This document shows positions 7,560 to 15,139 of a stretch of DNA of 64,000 nucleotides, one piece after another. The notes beneath the pieces are model-generated. The model ran no database searches and was not told the DNA's origin. It saw only the letters and a program-made list of their open reading frames with translations. Source of the stretch: Agarivorans aestuarii. Lineage in GTDB: Bacteria; Pseudomonadota; Gammaproteobacteria; Enterobacterales; Celerinatantimonadaceae. The stretch covers positions 628,501 to 692,500 of the forward strand of contig NZ_AP023033.1 of the NCBI RefSeq assembly GCF_019670125.1, in the 5' to 3' direction. Position numbers and translations under genes: made by a program. How positions within the stretch are numbered: the first letter of the stretch is position 1; each line of letters opens with the position of its first letter.

Positions 7560-8447
7560 ATGGAAAATAAAATTGAATTAGGCTTATCACAGTGGGCGTT
7601 CCATCGGGCTATCTTAGGGGATAGTAGAGACAACTACGATAAATACTTAGCTACTCTGCAAAATGACCCAGAAAAAGTACTTCGCGGAAGTATGGCCAAC
7701 CGAGACATTGTCGAGCAAGCACTCCAACTAGACGTGAAGGTGGTTGACCTGGTTAATTTATTGTTTTTTTCGAGAGTATCAGATGTTCAGTGGCTACGTA
7801 GCTGGAAACAGGATGCTGAACAGCAAGGGGTGCGATTTGCTTGTTTGATGTGTGACGAGCTGGGTCATTTGGCTGCGAGTAGTGTGAAAGAAAGGCAAAA
7901 ATCAATAGAGCTGCATAAACAATGGCTAACGGCCGCTGCAGAGTTAGGCTGTTCTCAGTTGAGAGTAAATGCTTATGGTGACGGTAGTTACTTACAACAA
8001 CTTCGCCATTGTAGTGAAAGCTTAAAGGTATTATGTGATTCGGCAGCATCGATGGGTATTAGTATTGTGGTGGAGAATCATGGTCATCCATCGAGTAATG
8101 GGGCTTGGTTGGCGATGCTAATTGAAAGTGTTGAGCGGGACAACACGGGAGTTTATATCGATTTTGATAACTTTTTTATGGGAGGTTGGCATCATTCGCC
8201 AAAGCGTTTGTACGACCGTTATCAGGGTATGGAGGATCTAGCTAATATTACGGTAGGCGGCAGCGCTAAATCTTACGCTTTTGATCAGAGTGGTAATGAA
8301 ACAACAGTCGATTTTGCTAGATGTGTGAGTATTTTGACGGAGGCAGGATTTAGTGGTGTGTTATCTGCTGAATATGAGGGTGATCTTCATTCCGAGTATG
8401 ATGGCTCAGCTAAAACTCTGGCTCTGCTTAACAAGGTGCTGAATTAG
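7560..8447 (+). CDS. sugar phosphate isomerase/epimerase, xylose isomerase-like TIM barrel
   Basis: 295 residues with the AP_endonuc_2/xylose-isomerase-like barrel. Likely metal-ligand regions are VVENHGH (about 176-182), YIDFDNF (about 200-206) and the final Glu of LSAEYEG (about 272-278); the fold usually binds a divalent metal through Glu, Asp, His and Glu. The family includes epimerases, isomerases and dehydratases of sugars and inositols, so the exact substrate is open; a mannose-derived sugar is suggested only by the neighbourhood. A strong GGGGAG site precedes the ATG, and the 17-bp gap to nudK indicates cotranscription. No signal peptide, so it is cytoplasmic. Confidence 0.72.
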   Translation: MENKIELGLSQWAFHRAILGDSRDNYDKYLATLQNDPEKVLRGSMANRDIVEQALQLDVKVVDLVNLLFFSRVSDVQWLRSWKQDAEQQGVRFACLMCDELGHLAASSVKERQKSIELHKQWLTAAAELGCSQLRVNAYGDGSYLQQLRHCSESLKVLCDSAASMGISIVVENHGHPSSNGAWLAMLIESVERDNTGVYIDFDNFFMGGWHHSPKRLYDRYQGMEDLANITVGGSAKSYAFDQSGNETTVDFARCVSILTEAGFSGVLSAEYEGDLHSEYDGSAKTLALLNKVLN

Positions 8448-8663
8448 CAAATAACTCGTTCAAGTATTTAACAACCAGAACTATATACTGGGCTTAACTC
8501 GCTTTTGTTTTTTTGGGTGAGGCTCGGTATTACATACCTGCAATATTTACTATCATTTTGACTAAATTTTCCCTAGAAAACTGATTCACTTACCACCAAT
8601 TACTCTCTTTGTTACTACCGATTCTGTTGCTGTTGCAACTTAGCTACGAAGTGGTAATCTTTA

Positions 8664-8679
8664 TTCGTAACGTTATCAT
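8664..8679. promoter_or_regulatory. mannan-regulon operator 5
   Basis: TTCGTAACGTTATCAT, centred at 8671/8672, 60 bp upstream of the oxidoreductase start. The remaining 8448-8732 gap shows no other clear element. Confidence 0.66.
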
Positions 8680-8732
8680 TATTGTTTTGTGATGATAATT
8701 TGATGTTTGCCATTTAAGTAGTAAGGTTGAAT

Positions 8733-9722
8733 ATGCACTCACTTCCTAATCAGTCCAAAGCATGGACATTTACCACCGATATATCAGAGCCACAAGACAT
8801 GGACTTGCGTTGGCTTGCCCTTAATAAACCGCAGGGAACCGACGTTGTTGTTGAAAACAAGGCTATCTCCTTAAATCCCGTAGATTGGAAAATAATCCAC
8901 CCCGGTATGGTGGGGAGTGATGGGTATAAAGTTTCTGGTGTTGATGGGGCGGGGGTGGTTGTAGCAGTGGGCCCCGAGTCTGATATTAATGTTGGAGCGC
9001 GAGTTGCTTATCATCAGTCTTTGTCTCGCCAAGGCTCCTATGGGGAACATGCTGTGGTCGACGGTCGTTTAGTTTTTGAAATTCCTAGTGATGTGGATTT
9101 TCATGTGGCGACAGCTCTTACCTGCACAGGCTTAACCGCGTGGCAGGCTCTTGAGAAATTACCCACTTCTTGTGGGTCATATTTATTGGTTAATGGAGCC
9201 GGTGGCTTGGTAGGTAGACTGGCTGCAGAAATAGCTGTAAATAAAGGATTTAATGTAGTTGCTGTTGCGGATAGCCAGCATCATGAAGCATTGAAACATG
9301 CCGGTGTTACGCAATGTTTTGACTATAAGCAATCTGGTTGGCGTCGCGATTTGGGCGCGTTTTTGTCGGCGCAGCCTGCGTTTGCCGCTATTGATACTGT
9401 AAACCGAGCAAGCGCTGAAAGCCTGTTTAATTTTGTAGATGTAAATGGTCATATCGTTACTATCCAAGATCGTTTTGAGAAAAATCCATTTCCGAGCTTT
9501 GATAAGGCTATTTCGATTCATGAAGTAGCCTTAAATGTATTTAACAAACACTTCTCTCCACGAGAAATGCGTAGTTTGAGGCGTGGTTTTAGTACCTTAG
9601 TTAGGGACCACCAACTAGCTGTAAACTCTCGACTATCAACCATCTCTTTTGATGAAATTCCTGAGGCTTTAGAGAAGCTTAAAGCAGGCTTAGCATCTAC
9701 AAAATTTGTCGCTATTTTGTAA
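8733..9722 (+). CDS. MDR superfamily zinc-independent alcohol dehydrogenase/quinone reductase
   Basis: 329 residues, a medium-chain dehydrogenase/reductase. The GroES-like N-terminal part contains NPVDWKIIHPG and GVDGAGVVVAVG. The Rossmann domain has LLVNGAGGLVGRLAAEIAVNKG, a variant of the NADP-binding motif. The zinc-ligand Cys/His pattern of classical alcohol dehydrogenases is missing, so a quinone or enone reductase role is more likely. The ATG at 8733 has AAGG 6 nt upstream, better than TTG 8727. An operator of the mannan set lies before it and a strong terminator after it, so it is a single-gene unit in the regulon. Its substrate and its link to mannan use are not known. Confidence 0.8.
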   Translation: MHSLPNQSKAWTFTTDISEPQDMDLRWLALNKPQGTDVVVENKAISLNPVDWKIIHPGMVGSDGYKVSGVDGAGVVVAVGPESDINVGARVAYHQSLSRQGSYGEHAVVDGRLVFEIPSDVDFHVATALTCTGLTAWQALEKLPTSCGSYLLVNGAGGLVGRLAAEIAVNKGFNVVAVADSQHHEALKHAGVTQCFDYKQSGWRRDLGAFLSAQPAFAAIDTVNRASAESLFNFVDVNGHIVTIQDRFEKNPFPSFDKAISIHEVALNVFNKHFSPREMRSLRRGFSTLVRDHQLAVNSRLSTISFDEIPEALEKLKAGLASTKFVAIL

Positions 9723-9831
9723 GGACGTCTAGTTTATTGGGCTCCATATTTGGCGGTTTATTTTGTTGAAAGAGCCATTTGTAAAATAAGTAAATACTGT
9801 ACTTAGTTGAATCCATATCAAATAAATATAA

Positions 9832-9865
9832 AAAGCTTGAGCTTGCTCAAGCTTTATTTTTTTTA
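9832..9865 (+). terminator. Rho-independent terminator after the oxidoreductase gene
   Basis: AAAGCTTGAGC and GCTCAAGCTTT form an 11-bp perfect stem with a 2-nt spacer, followed by ATTTTTTTT. Confidence 0.85.
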
Positions 9866-9882
9866 GTTTGCTTTAAGTCACA

Positions 9883-9898
9883 ATCGAAACGTTACGAA
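9883..9898. promoter_or_regulatory. mannan-regulon operator 6
   Basis: ATCGAAACGTTACGAA, centred at 9890/9891, about 70 bp upstream of the GH26 gene starting at 9959. 14 of 16 matches to the consensus. Confidence 0.68.
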
Positions 9899-9958
9899 TT
9901 TGTTTATATTTGCCGTGTAAAAAAGTTGGCATGCGCAGCCTTTGTATTCACGTAACTA

Positions 9959-11584
9959 ATGGATTTGACGAAAATGAATCAAGTTAAAAAGAAGTTGTTA
10001 GTAGCCTCGCTAGCTGCAATAAGTGTAGCTAGTTCATTCGGACTGGCAGCAGATACTTATACCTTGAGTAATGCTTCTTCTACACAAACAACGGCTGACA
10101 TCTACAATTGGATTGCCCACTTACCTAACCGAAATACTAACTCTTTGTTAAGTGGGGCTTTTGGAGGTTATGCCAACGTATCTGACTCTAATGGATTTTC
10201 AAGTTCTGAGTCAGATAACATTAATGCTTTAGCCAGCCAACGACCTGGTATTTACGCTTGTGATTATGCCAGAGGCTGGGATGTGACTGCCGCAGGCAGT
10301 GAAAGTGACTTGATAAACTATAGTTGTAATGCCCAACTGATTTCTCACTGGCAATCGGGTGGTTTAGTGCAAATTAGCAACCATCTACCAAACCCTATAT
10401 TTGAAGGGAATATTGCCTACTACAACGATTCAGGTAAAGCGGTTGGAGGACTCAATTCAATCGTCTCAAATGATGACCTTGCCAAATTATTAGTCGATCA
10501 GTCAGCTGAACGGATCCGTTGGTTGGCTATTTTAGACAAAGTAGCAGAAGGCCTACAAGAGTTAGAAGATGCTGGTGTTCCAGTCATCTATCGCCCACTA
10601 CACGAAATGAATGGCGAGTGGTTTTGGTGGGGAGCCACCTCTTACAACTCAAGTGATCAAACTAGGCAGCAGCTTTATGTGGACCTATACAAAGACATGT
10701 TCGACTACTTTACCAACACCAAAACTCTAAACAATCTTATTTGGGTGTATTCGCCCGATGCTAAACGCAATGCTAAAACTGCTTTTTATCCAGGCAGTGC
10801 TTACGTTGATATTGTTGGTTTAGATGCCTATTTAGATGACTTTAGTTTGATGAACGGCTACTGTGAAATGCTAAGTTTAAACAAACCCTTTGCTTTGGCT
10901 GAAGTGGGTCCTGACCAAAACAAGGGCCAATTTAACTATCACGAAATGATCAAGGTGATAAAAAGCCACTTTCCTCAAACAAGTTACTTTATTCCATGGA
11001 ATGATGTTTGGAGCCCTACTAACAACTTGAAAACCAGTGAAGCCTTTAATCACGATGCTGTGGTTAATTTAGGTGAGATATGGGAAGGCGAACACCTCTC
11101 GAGTATTGTTGAAACTGCCCCTTTTCAAACAGAAGTTCTTTATGATTTTGAAAGTGGAACCGAGGGGTGGGGAAGTGAGTCTCAAAGTGTATCTGGTTAT
11201 TGGGCTGTTAATGAGTGGGCGTGTTCTGGAGGGCAATCACTTAAAGCCAATATTGAGTTAAAGAATGATGATACATTTGATCTAAAGGTGGCTTCGGCCT
11301 TAGATCTTTCGGATAAAAACTCTCTTTCAGTACTCGTGCGTTTGGCCTCTTGGGGTAACGTTGGTTCTGGCCTCAAAGCTAAATTGTACCTCAAAACTGG
11401 TCCAGAATATCAATGGTTTGACGGTGGAGAGCTGACCATTACCAATGGGCAAACAAACACTGCAATACTTGATTTGAATACGGTTGTTAATCGAAACGAT
11501 ATCAGGGAGCTGGGTATTTATTTCTCGACCGGTTCAGCAAGTGGTTCAACGGCGCTATATATCGATAAGGTACTTGCCTATTAG
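9959..11584 (+). CDS. secreted GH26 beta-mannanase with C-terminal CBM
   Basis: 541 residues. A Sec signal peptide (KKKLLVASLAA... to about residue 30) has no lipid Cys, so the enzyme is released. The GH26 barrel (about 45-385) carries the family acid/base Glu216 in YRPLHEMNGEWFWWG and nucleophile Glu315 in FALAEVGP, plus the conserved IWVYSPD. A beta-sandwich module follows (about 393-541: LYDFESGTEGW to LYIDKVLAY), like the second module type of the GH5 protein. It should cut beta-1,4-mannan. The ATG at 9974 (MNQVKKK) would give a cleaner signal peptide; neither start has a good ribosome site. One operator lies upstream and a terminator follows. GH26 also includes other activities, but the motifs fit mannanase. 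Confidence 0.88.
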   Translation: MDLTKMNQVKKKLLVASLAAISVASSFGLAADTYTLSNASSTQTTADIYNWIAHLPNRNTNSLLSGAFGGYANVSDSNGFSSSESDNINALASQRPGIYACDYARGWDVTAAGSESDLINYSCNAQLISHWQSGGLVQISNHLPNPIFEGNIAYYNDSGKAVGGLNSIVSNDDLAKLLVDQSAERIRWLAILDKVAEGLQELEDAGVPVIYRPLHEMNGEWFWWGATSYNSSDQTRQQLYVDLYKDMFDYFTNTKTLNNLIWVYSPDAKRNAKTAFYPGSAYVDIVGLDAYLDDFSLMNGYCEMLSLNKPFALAEVGPDQNKGQFNYHEMIKVIKSHFPQTSYFIPWNDVWSPTNNLKTSEAFNHDAVVNLGEIWEGEHLSSIVETAPFQTEVLYDFESGTEGWGSESQSVSGYWAVNEWACSGGQSLKANIELKNDDTFDLKVASALDLSDKNSLSVLVRLASWGNVGSGLKAKLYLKTGPEYQWFDGGELTITNGQTNTAILDLNTVVNRNDIRELGIYFSTGSASGSTALYIDKVLAY

Positions 11585-11602
11585 CACCATTTTTAGAGTT
11601 AT

Positions 11603-11645
11603 AGCGGCAACTCCAATGAAGTTGTCGCTTTTCATCTTTTTTTTG
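11603..11645 (+). terminator. Rho-independent terminator after GH26 gene
   Basis: AGCGGCAACT pairs with AGTTGTCGCT (one G-U) around a 7-nt loop, followed by TTTTCATC and eight T. Confidence 0.8.
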
Positions 11646-11692
11646 AAGGAGCATGCATAATTTACATACTTTTGTGATCTTAAGGTTAATTT

Positions 11693-11708
11693 ATCGTAAC
11701 GTTGTCAT
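11693..11708. promoter_or_regulatory. mannan-regulon operator 7, before the chemoreceptor gene
   Basis: ATCGTAACGTTGTCAT, centred at 11700/11701, 64 bp before the chemoreceptor start. 13 of 16 matches to the consensus. The terminator after the GH26 gene separates the two units, so the site most likely serves the receptor. Confidence 0.68.
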
Positions 11709-11763
11709 TGGTCTATTTGAGAAGATTAATAGAAGCATGTTGTAGATAACTAAGGATGGATTC

Positions 11764-13851
11764 ATGAATGTTCTTCAAACTATGCGTATAAGCAGGCGAA
11801 TTTTCATATTGGTTTTGATGCCACTGATTATCATCTTGTTTTTTGCTAGCGAGCAAATTAATAGAGCGCTAAGCCAGCAAAAGGCGATGCATGAGCTAAG
11901 TTTGGTTATTCAATACATTCAGCAGCTTTCGCCCCTTTTAGCCGCGCTTGATAAAGAGCAAAACTCGGTCGCTGACTTTTTAAGAGTAGATGAAAAACAA
12001 AGCTCTCAGCAATTGGCTCTTCGTTCTGCAATGAACAAAGAGCGGGCCGATACAAAATCACATGAACAACAGTTACTCCATTTTTTGTCTGAAAATGAAG
12101 CAACCCTCGCTAACTCGGGCTCTTGGACAGATGAGGATTTAGCATTTATTCGCAAGAAGCTAAAACAGCTAGATCTCATCAGGCTTGTAGCGGATGAAAA
12201 ACAAGTAAGTTCAGATAAGTATAAAAGCCAGTTTGATGATCAAACTATATGGACTGGTGTGGATATACAGCGCACTAGAATGGCTTTATTACACACTATT
12301 AGTAAGGTGGTTGAAGTGGCAATGCGAGACCATGATCTAGGTATGATCGCTAATGCTTACTACTATCTGTTGCTTGCTTCTAGCGCAAACAATGAACTAC
12401 ATGAAAACATTAACTCAGCCTTATCGAGTCAAATGGGAGGTTATACTTTTGGCCAAATGATGCTGTATCGTGAAAAGGAAGGTAGCTTTAGGGAAATGTA
12501 TGTTCGTTATGCAAGTACCGAATCAATGGCGGTATATCAAAAAGCTTTCTTAGATTCTGGATTATTAGGATCATTAACCAATGCTTATTGGGATGTATTT
12601 GATTCATATAAGTTTATCGACAAATCTGCTCTAACTTTACGTCCTGAGCTACAACGCCGTTGGCCGAGTCTCGCTCAACAAACTGCCCAAGCCTATCAAC
12701 GCGTTGAAGACGGATTGTTAGCAAGTTTATCTGCTACAAAAGATCTTAAAGTTAGTGAAGCACAACACCTTCTTCGCATGTCAATATTTTGGGTTGCAGC
12801 GGCTATCGTTATTACTTTAGTGTTTTCGTATCTTGTAGCTAACAGTGTTACTAAACCGATTGACTCATTGGTGCGAAGCTTTACCCAGTTAGCTAAAACT
12901 AGAGACATGAGTTTTAGATTGGCAGCCAAAGGGAGAAATGAAATTACCGCTCTGGGAGAGGCCTTTAATCAATTAATTGAAAGCTTCAATGAAGCCTTAG
13001 TTGGAGTAAGGCAACAATCTAAAACCATGGGTGAAACTACCGAACAAGTGGCTGGCGCGATGCAGTTGTCTCTAAATTTATCCGCTCGCCAGCAAGAGTC
13101 TACAGACAGTATCTCAGTAGCAACCAACGAGATGACTACCACCATTCAAGAAGTGTCTAATATGGCTCAGCAAACTTCCACAGCGGTGCAAACGGCCCAT
13201 ACAGTGTCTTTAGACAGTGCTCGCTGTGTGGATTCTAGTCGTGAGCTGATGGTTAAGCTAACTGAGGAGCTAGGTGATACAAGCCAACAAGTAGAAAACT
13301 TAAATTCAGAGGCGGCACAAATTGGCAACATACTTAATGTGATTAGAGACATCTCTGAGCAAACCAACTTACTTGCGCTGAACGCTGCTATTGAGGCAGC
13401 AAGGGCTGGTGAAAAGGGGCGGGGCTTCGCGGTAGTTGCTGATGAGGTGAGAAATTTAGCGACTCGAACTCAAGACTCAACGAAACAGATTCAACAGCAA
13501 ATTGAATCATTGTTCGTAGGAGCGTCAGCAGCCACGGAGAAAATGAAAGCATTAAAAGAAGAGGGCAGTAACGCTGCTGATTTGGTACTCAAAAGCTCAG
13601 CTTCTTTTGAAGAACTAAAACAAGAGTTGGATAAAGTTCTGGATATGGCGACTTATATTGCAACTGCCACCGAGGAACAAACGCTGGTTTCTAATGACAT
13701 AAACAAACGTACCGTTGAAATGAGAGATGATTCTAGCGACCTAGCTTCTCAAGCCTCTAAAACTATGGAAATGACCGAGTTACTTAAGAAAGATGGTAGT
13801 ACGTTACAAGGCTATGTTGACCGCTTTAAAGTATCAGAAATGCCTTCTTAG
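11764..13851 (+). CDS. methyl-accepting chemotaxis protein, NIT-like helical sensor
   Basis: 695 residues. The first membrane segment is at about 14-28 and the second at about 340-362, which enclose a roughly 310-residue, mostly helical periplasmic sensor that resembles NIT-type (nitrate/nitrite sensing family) domains, though the match is not certain. A HAMP domain follows ([20 protein letters not shown]...). The cytoplasmic signalling hairpin has the diagnostic [34 protein letters not shown] tip at about 532-570, where CheA and CheW dock. There is no C-terminal NWETF pentapeptide. The upstream palindrome places it in the mannan regulon, so it may sense mannan products or an associated signal. 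The sensor fold itself gives no ligand. Confidence 0.88.
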   Translation: MNVLQTMRISRRIFILVLMPLIIILFFASEQINRALSQQKAMHELSLVIQYIQQLSPLLAALDKEQNSVADFLRVDEKQSSQQLALRSAMNKERADTKSHEQQLLHFLSENEATLANSGSWTDEDLAFIRKKLKQLDLIRLVADEKQVSSDKYKSQFDDQTIWTGVDIQRTRMALLHTISKVVEVAMRDHDLGMIANAYYYLLLASSANNELHENINSALSSQMGGYTFGQMMLYREKEGSFREMYVRYASTESMAVYQKAFLDSGLLGSLTNAYWDVFDSYKFIDKSALTLRPELQRRWPSLAQQTAQAYQRVEDGLLASLSATKDLKVSEAQHLLRMSIFWVAAAIVITLVFSYLVANSVTKPIDSLVRSFTQLAKTRDMSFRLAAKGRNEITALGEAFNQLIESFNEALVGVRQQSKTMGETTEQVAGAMQLSLNLSARQQESTDSISVATNEMTTTIQEVSNMAQQTSTAVQTAHTVSLDSARCVDSSRELMVKLTEELGDTSQQVENLNSEAAQIGNILNVIRDISEQTNLLALNAAIEAARAGEKGRGFAVVADEVRNLATRTQDSTKQIQQQIESLFVGASAATEKMKALKEEGSNAADLVLKSSASFEELKQELDKVLDMATYIATATEEQTLVSNDINKRTVEMRDDSSDLASQASKTMEMTELLKKDGSTLQGYVDRFKVSEMPS

Positions 13852-13871
13852 AATTAAACAAAGTGGTGTGA

Positions 13872-13934
13872 AGTATAGATTTACTCATTTAGGATAAATC
13901 TATACTCGCTCACTGTTTTGTTGCTAAAACAGTG
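13872..13934. terminator. paired hairpins between convergent chemoreceptor and HupE-like genes
   Basis: Two stems: AGTATAGATTTA/TAAATCTATACT (12 bp, 11-nt loop, 13872-13906) and CACTGTTTT/AAAACAGTG (9 bp, 6-nt loop, 13911-13934). The second includes the HupE-like stop codon. Neither has a long T-run outside the stem, so termination is probable but not certain. Confidence 0.45.
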
Positions 13935-15066
13935 GATTGAAATCTATTCCCGATGCTCTTTCTGCCAACCAGATGAGGGCGACAATACCTACTAATGAAC
14001 TACCCCCTCTAAGGATAAACGTTTGGTAGAACTTGTATTCCCGACAGTAATAAAGTAACGGGAGTAACACAGCAACAATAATTAGTTGACCAACTTCCAC
14101 ACCAACATTAAAGGCGATTAAAGCAACATAGGTTGCTGTTTTTGGTAAAGATAATTCTAACAAGACATTGGCGAAGCCAAAGCCATGGATCAAACCAAAA
14201 ATAAAGGTGATTAGTGTTAATTGTTTATTTACTCTTGGGAATAAGCAATTTAATGCCACAACAATCACTGACAGCGCAATAATTGATTCGGTGATGCGAG
14301 CAGGAGGAAGGCTAACCCAGCCTAAAACAGCACTGATTAAAGTGATGCTATGGGCAACCGTAAATGCGGTAACAATTTTGAGTGTCTCTAAGGTGACCTC
14401 TTTAAATGATTCTTTGGCATGCCACTGTTTGTTAGAGATAAATAGTACAGCCGGTAAGATCAAACACACCAGAAACAATATATGATCAAGACCTATCCAG
14501 ATATGCCAAATACCTTCAATCAAAAACTCTTTAATGGTTTGGGTAATGCTGATTTTCTCTAGAGATATGCTTTGCTCGCGTTGGTCGCTAAAGAAGCGAA
14601 CTTGGGTCATGGCATCGCCTTGGGTAAGGTGCATAGAGCCACTGTGCTCTTCATCATTTTCAAAAAGCAGGTTGTAGCTTGCAGAGATACTTTGCTCTAT
14701 TGTTGGGCACTGATGTTCGAGCAGAAATCGTAGATAGTTACCGCTGCCATGAATCACAAATTTGTGGTTACTGATAGTGTATTCACAACTTTTCCCATCG
14801 AAACGAATGCTTAAATTGTTACTGATGTACTGGCTAATAGCATTTGCAGGGTAGTTGCGCTCTTCCTCCACGCTAAGCTTTCCATCTGAATTTTCGTCTA
14901 AGTTGAAGCGCTTGTTTAGCTCACCAGTTGTGAGATCAAATTGTAATTCCGCATGCCCTTTTTCATCTAAAGTTACGACTAAGTGACCGCCTTCCCCTAA
15001 GTTGTGAGCATATGAAGTTATGCTTGTTGTAATAAGCAGAAAAAAAACTAAATAGATACTTTTCAT
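13924..15066 (-). CDS. HupE/UreJ-like membrane protein with EF-hand-bearing exported domain
   Basis: 380 residues. A signal peptide ends near SYA-HN (residue 20), and an exported beta-rich domain extends to about 165. It contains a canonical EF-hand loop, Asp57-x-Asn59-x-Asp61-Gly with Glu68 at position 12, so calcium binding is likely. The rest has about six or seven membrane helices, beginning with HIWIGLDHILFLVCL and including FGLIHGFGFANVL, signatures of the HupE/UreJ_2 family. Some relatives are proposed metal (Ni/Co) transporters, but that role is unproven for this type. It lies 73 bp after the MBL-lipoprotein gene on the same strand, with a hairpin between them. Coexpression is possible but partial. 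Confidence 0.72.
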   Translation of the reverse strand: MKSIYLVFFLLITTSITSYAHNLGEGGHLVVTLDEKGHAELQFDLTTGELNKRFNLDENSDGKLSVEEERNYPANAISQYISNNLSIRFDGKSCEYTISNHKFVIHGSGNYLRFLLEHQCPTIEQSISASYNLLFENDEEHSGSMHLTQGDAMTQVRFFSDQREQSISLEKISITQTIKEFLIEGIWHIWIGLDHILFLVCLILPAVLFISNKQWHAKESFKEVTLETLKIVTAFTVAHSITLISAVLGWVSLPPARITESIIALSVIVVALNCLFPRVNKQLTLITFIFGLIHGFGFANVLLELSLPKTATYVALIAFNVGVEVGQLIIVAVLLPLLYYCREYKFYQTFILRGGSSLVGIVALIWLAERASGIDFNPLF

Positions 15067-15088
15067 GTTGTACGTCTCATAGCAACAA

Positions 15089-15113
15089 AGCGAAACACCT
15101 TGGGTGTTTCGCT
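15089..15113 (-). terminator. hairpin between the MBL-lipoprotein and HupE-like genes
   Basis: AGCGAAACACC and GGTGTTTCGCT form an 11-bp perfect stem with a 3-nt loop. On the minus strand only a weak TTGTTG tract follows. It may lower expression of the downstream HupE-like gene or stabilise the upstream mRNA. Confidence 0.5.
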
Positions 15114-15139
15114 AATAGTAAGTTGTAAGTGATTGCTTG

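Noticed and set aside
9183-9521. 112-codon minus-strand open frame
   Set aside because: Shadow of the MDR oxidoreductase gene.
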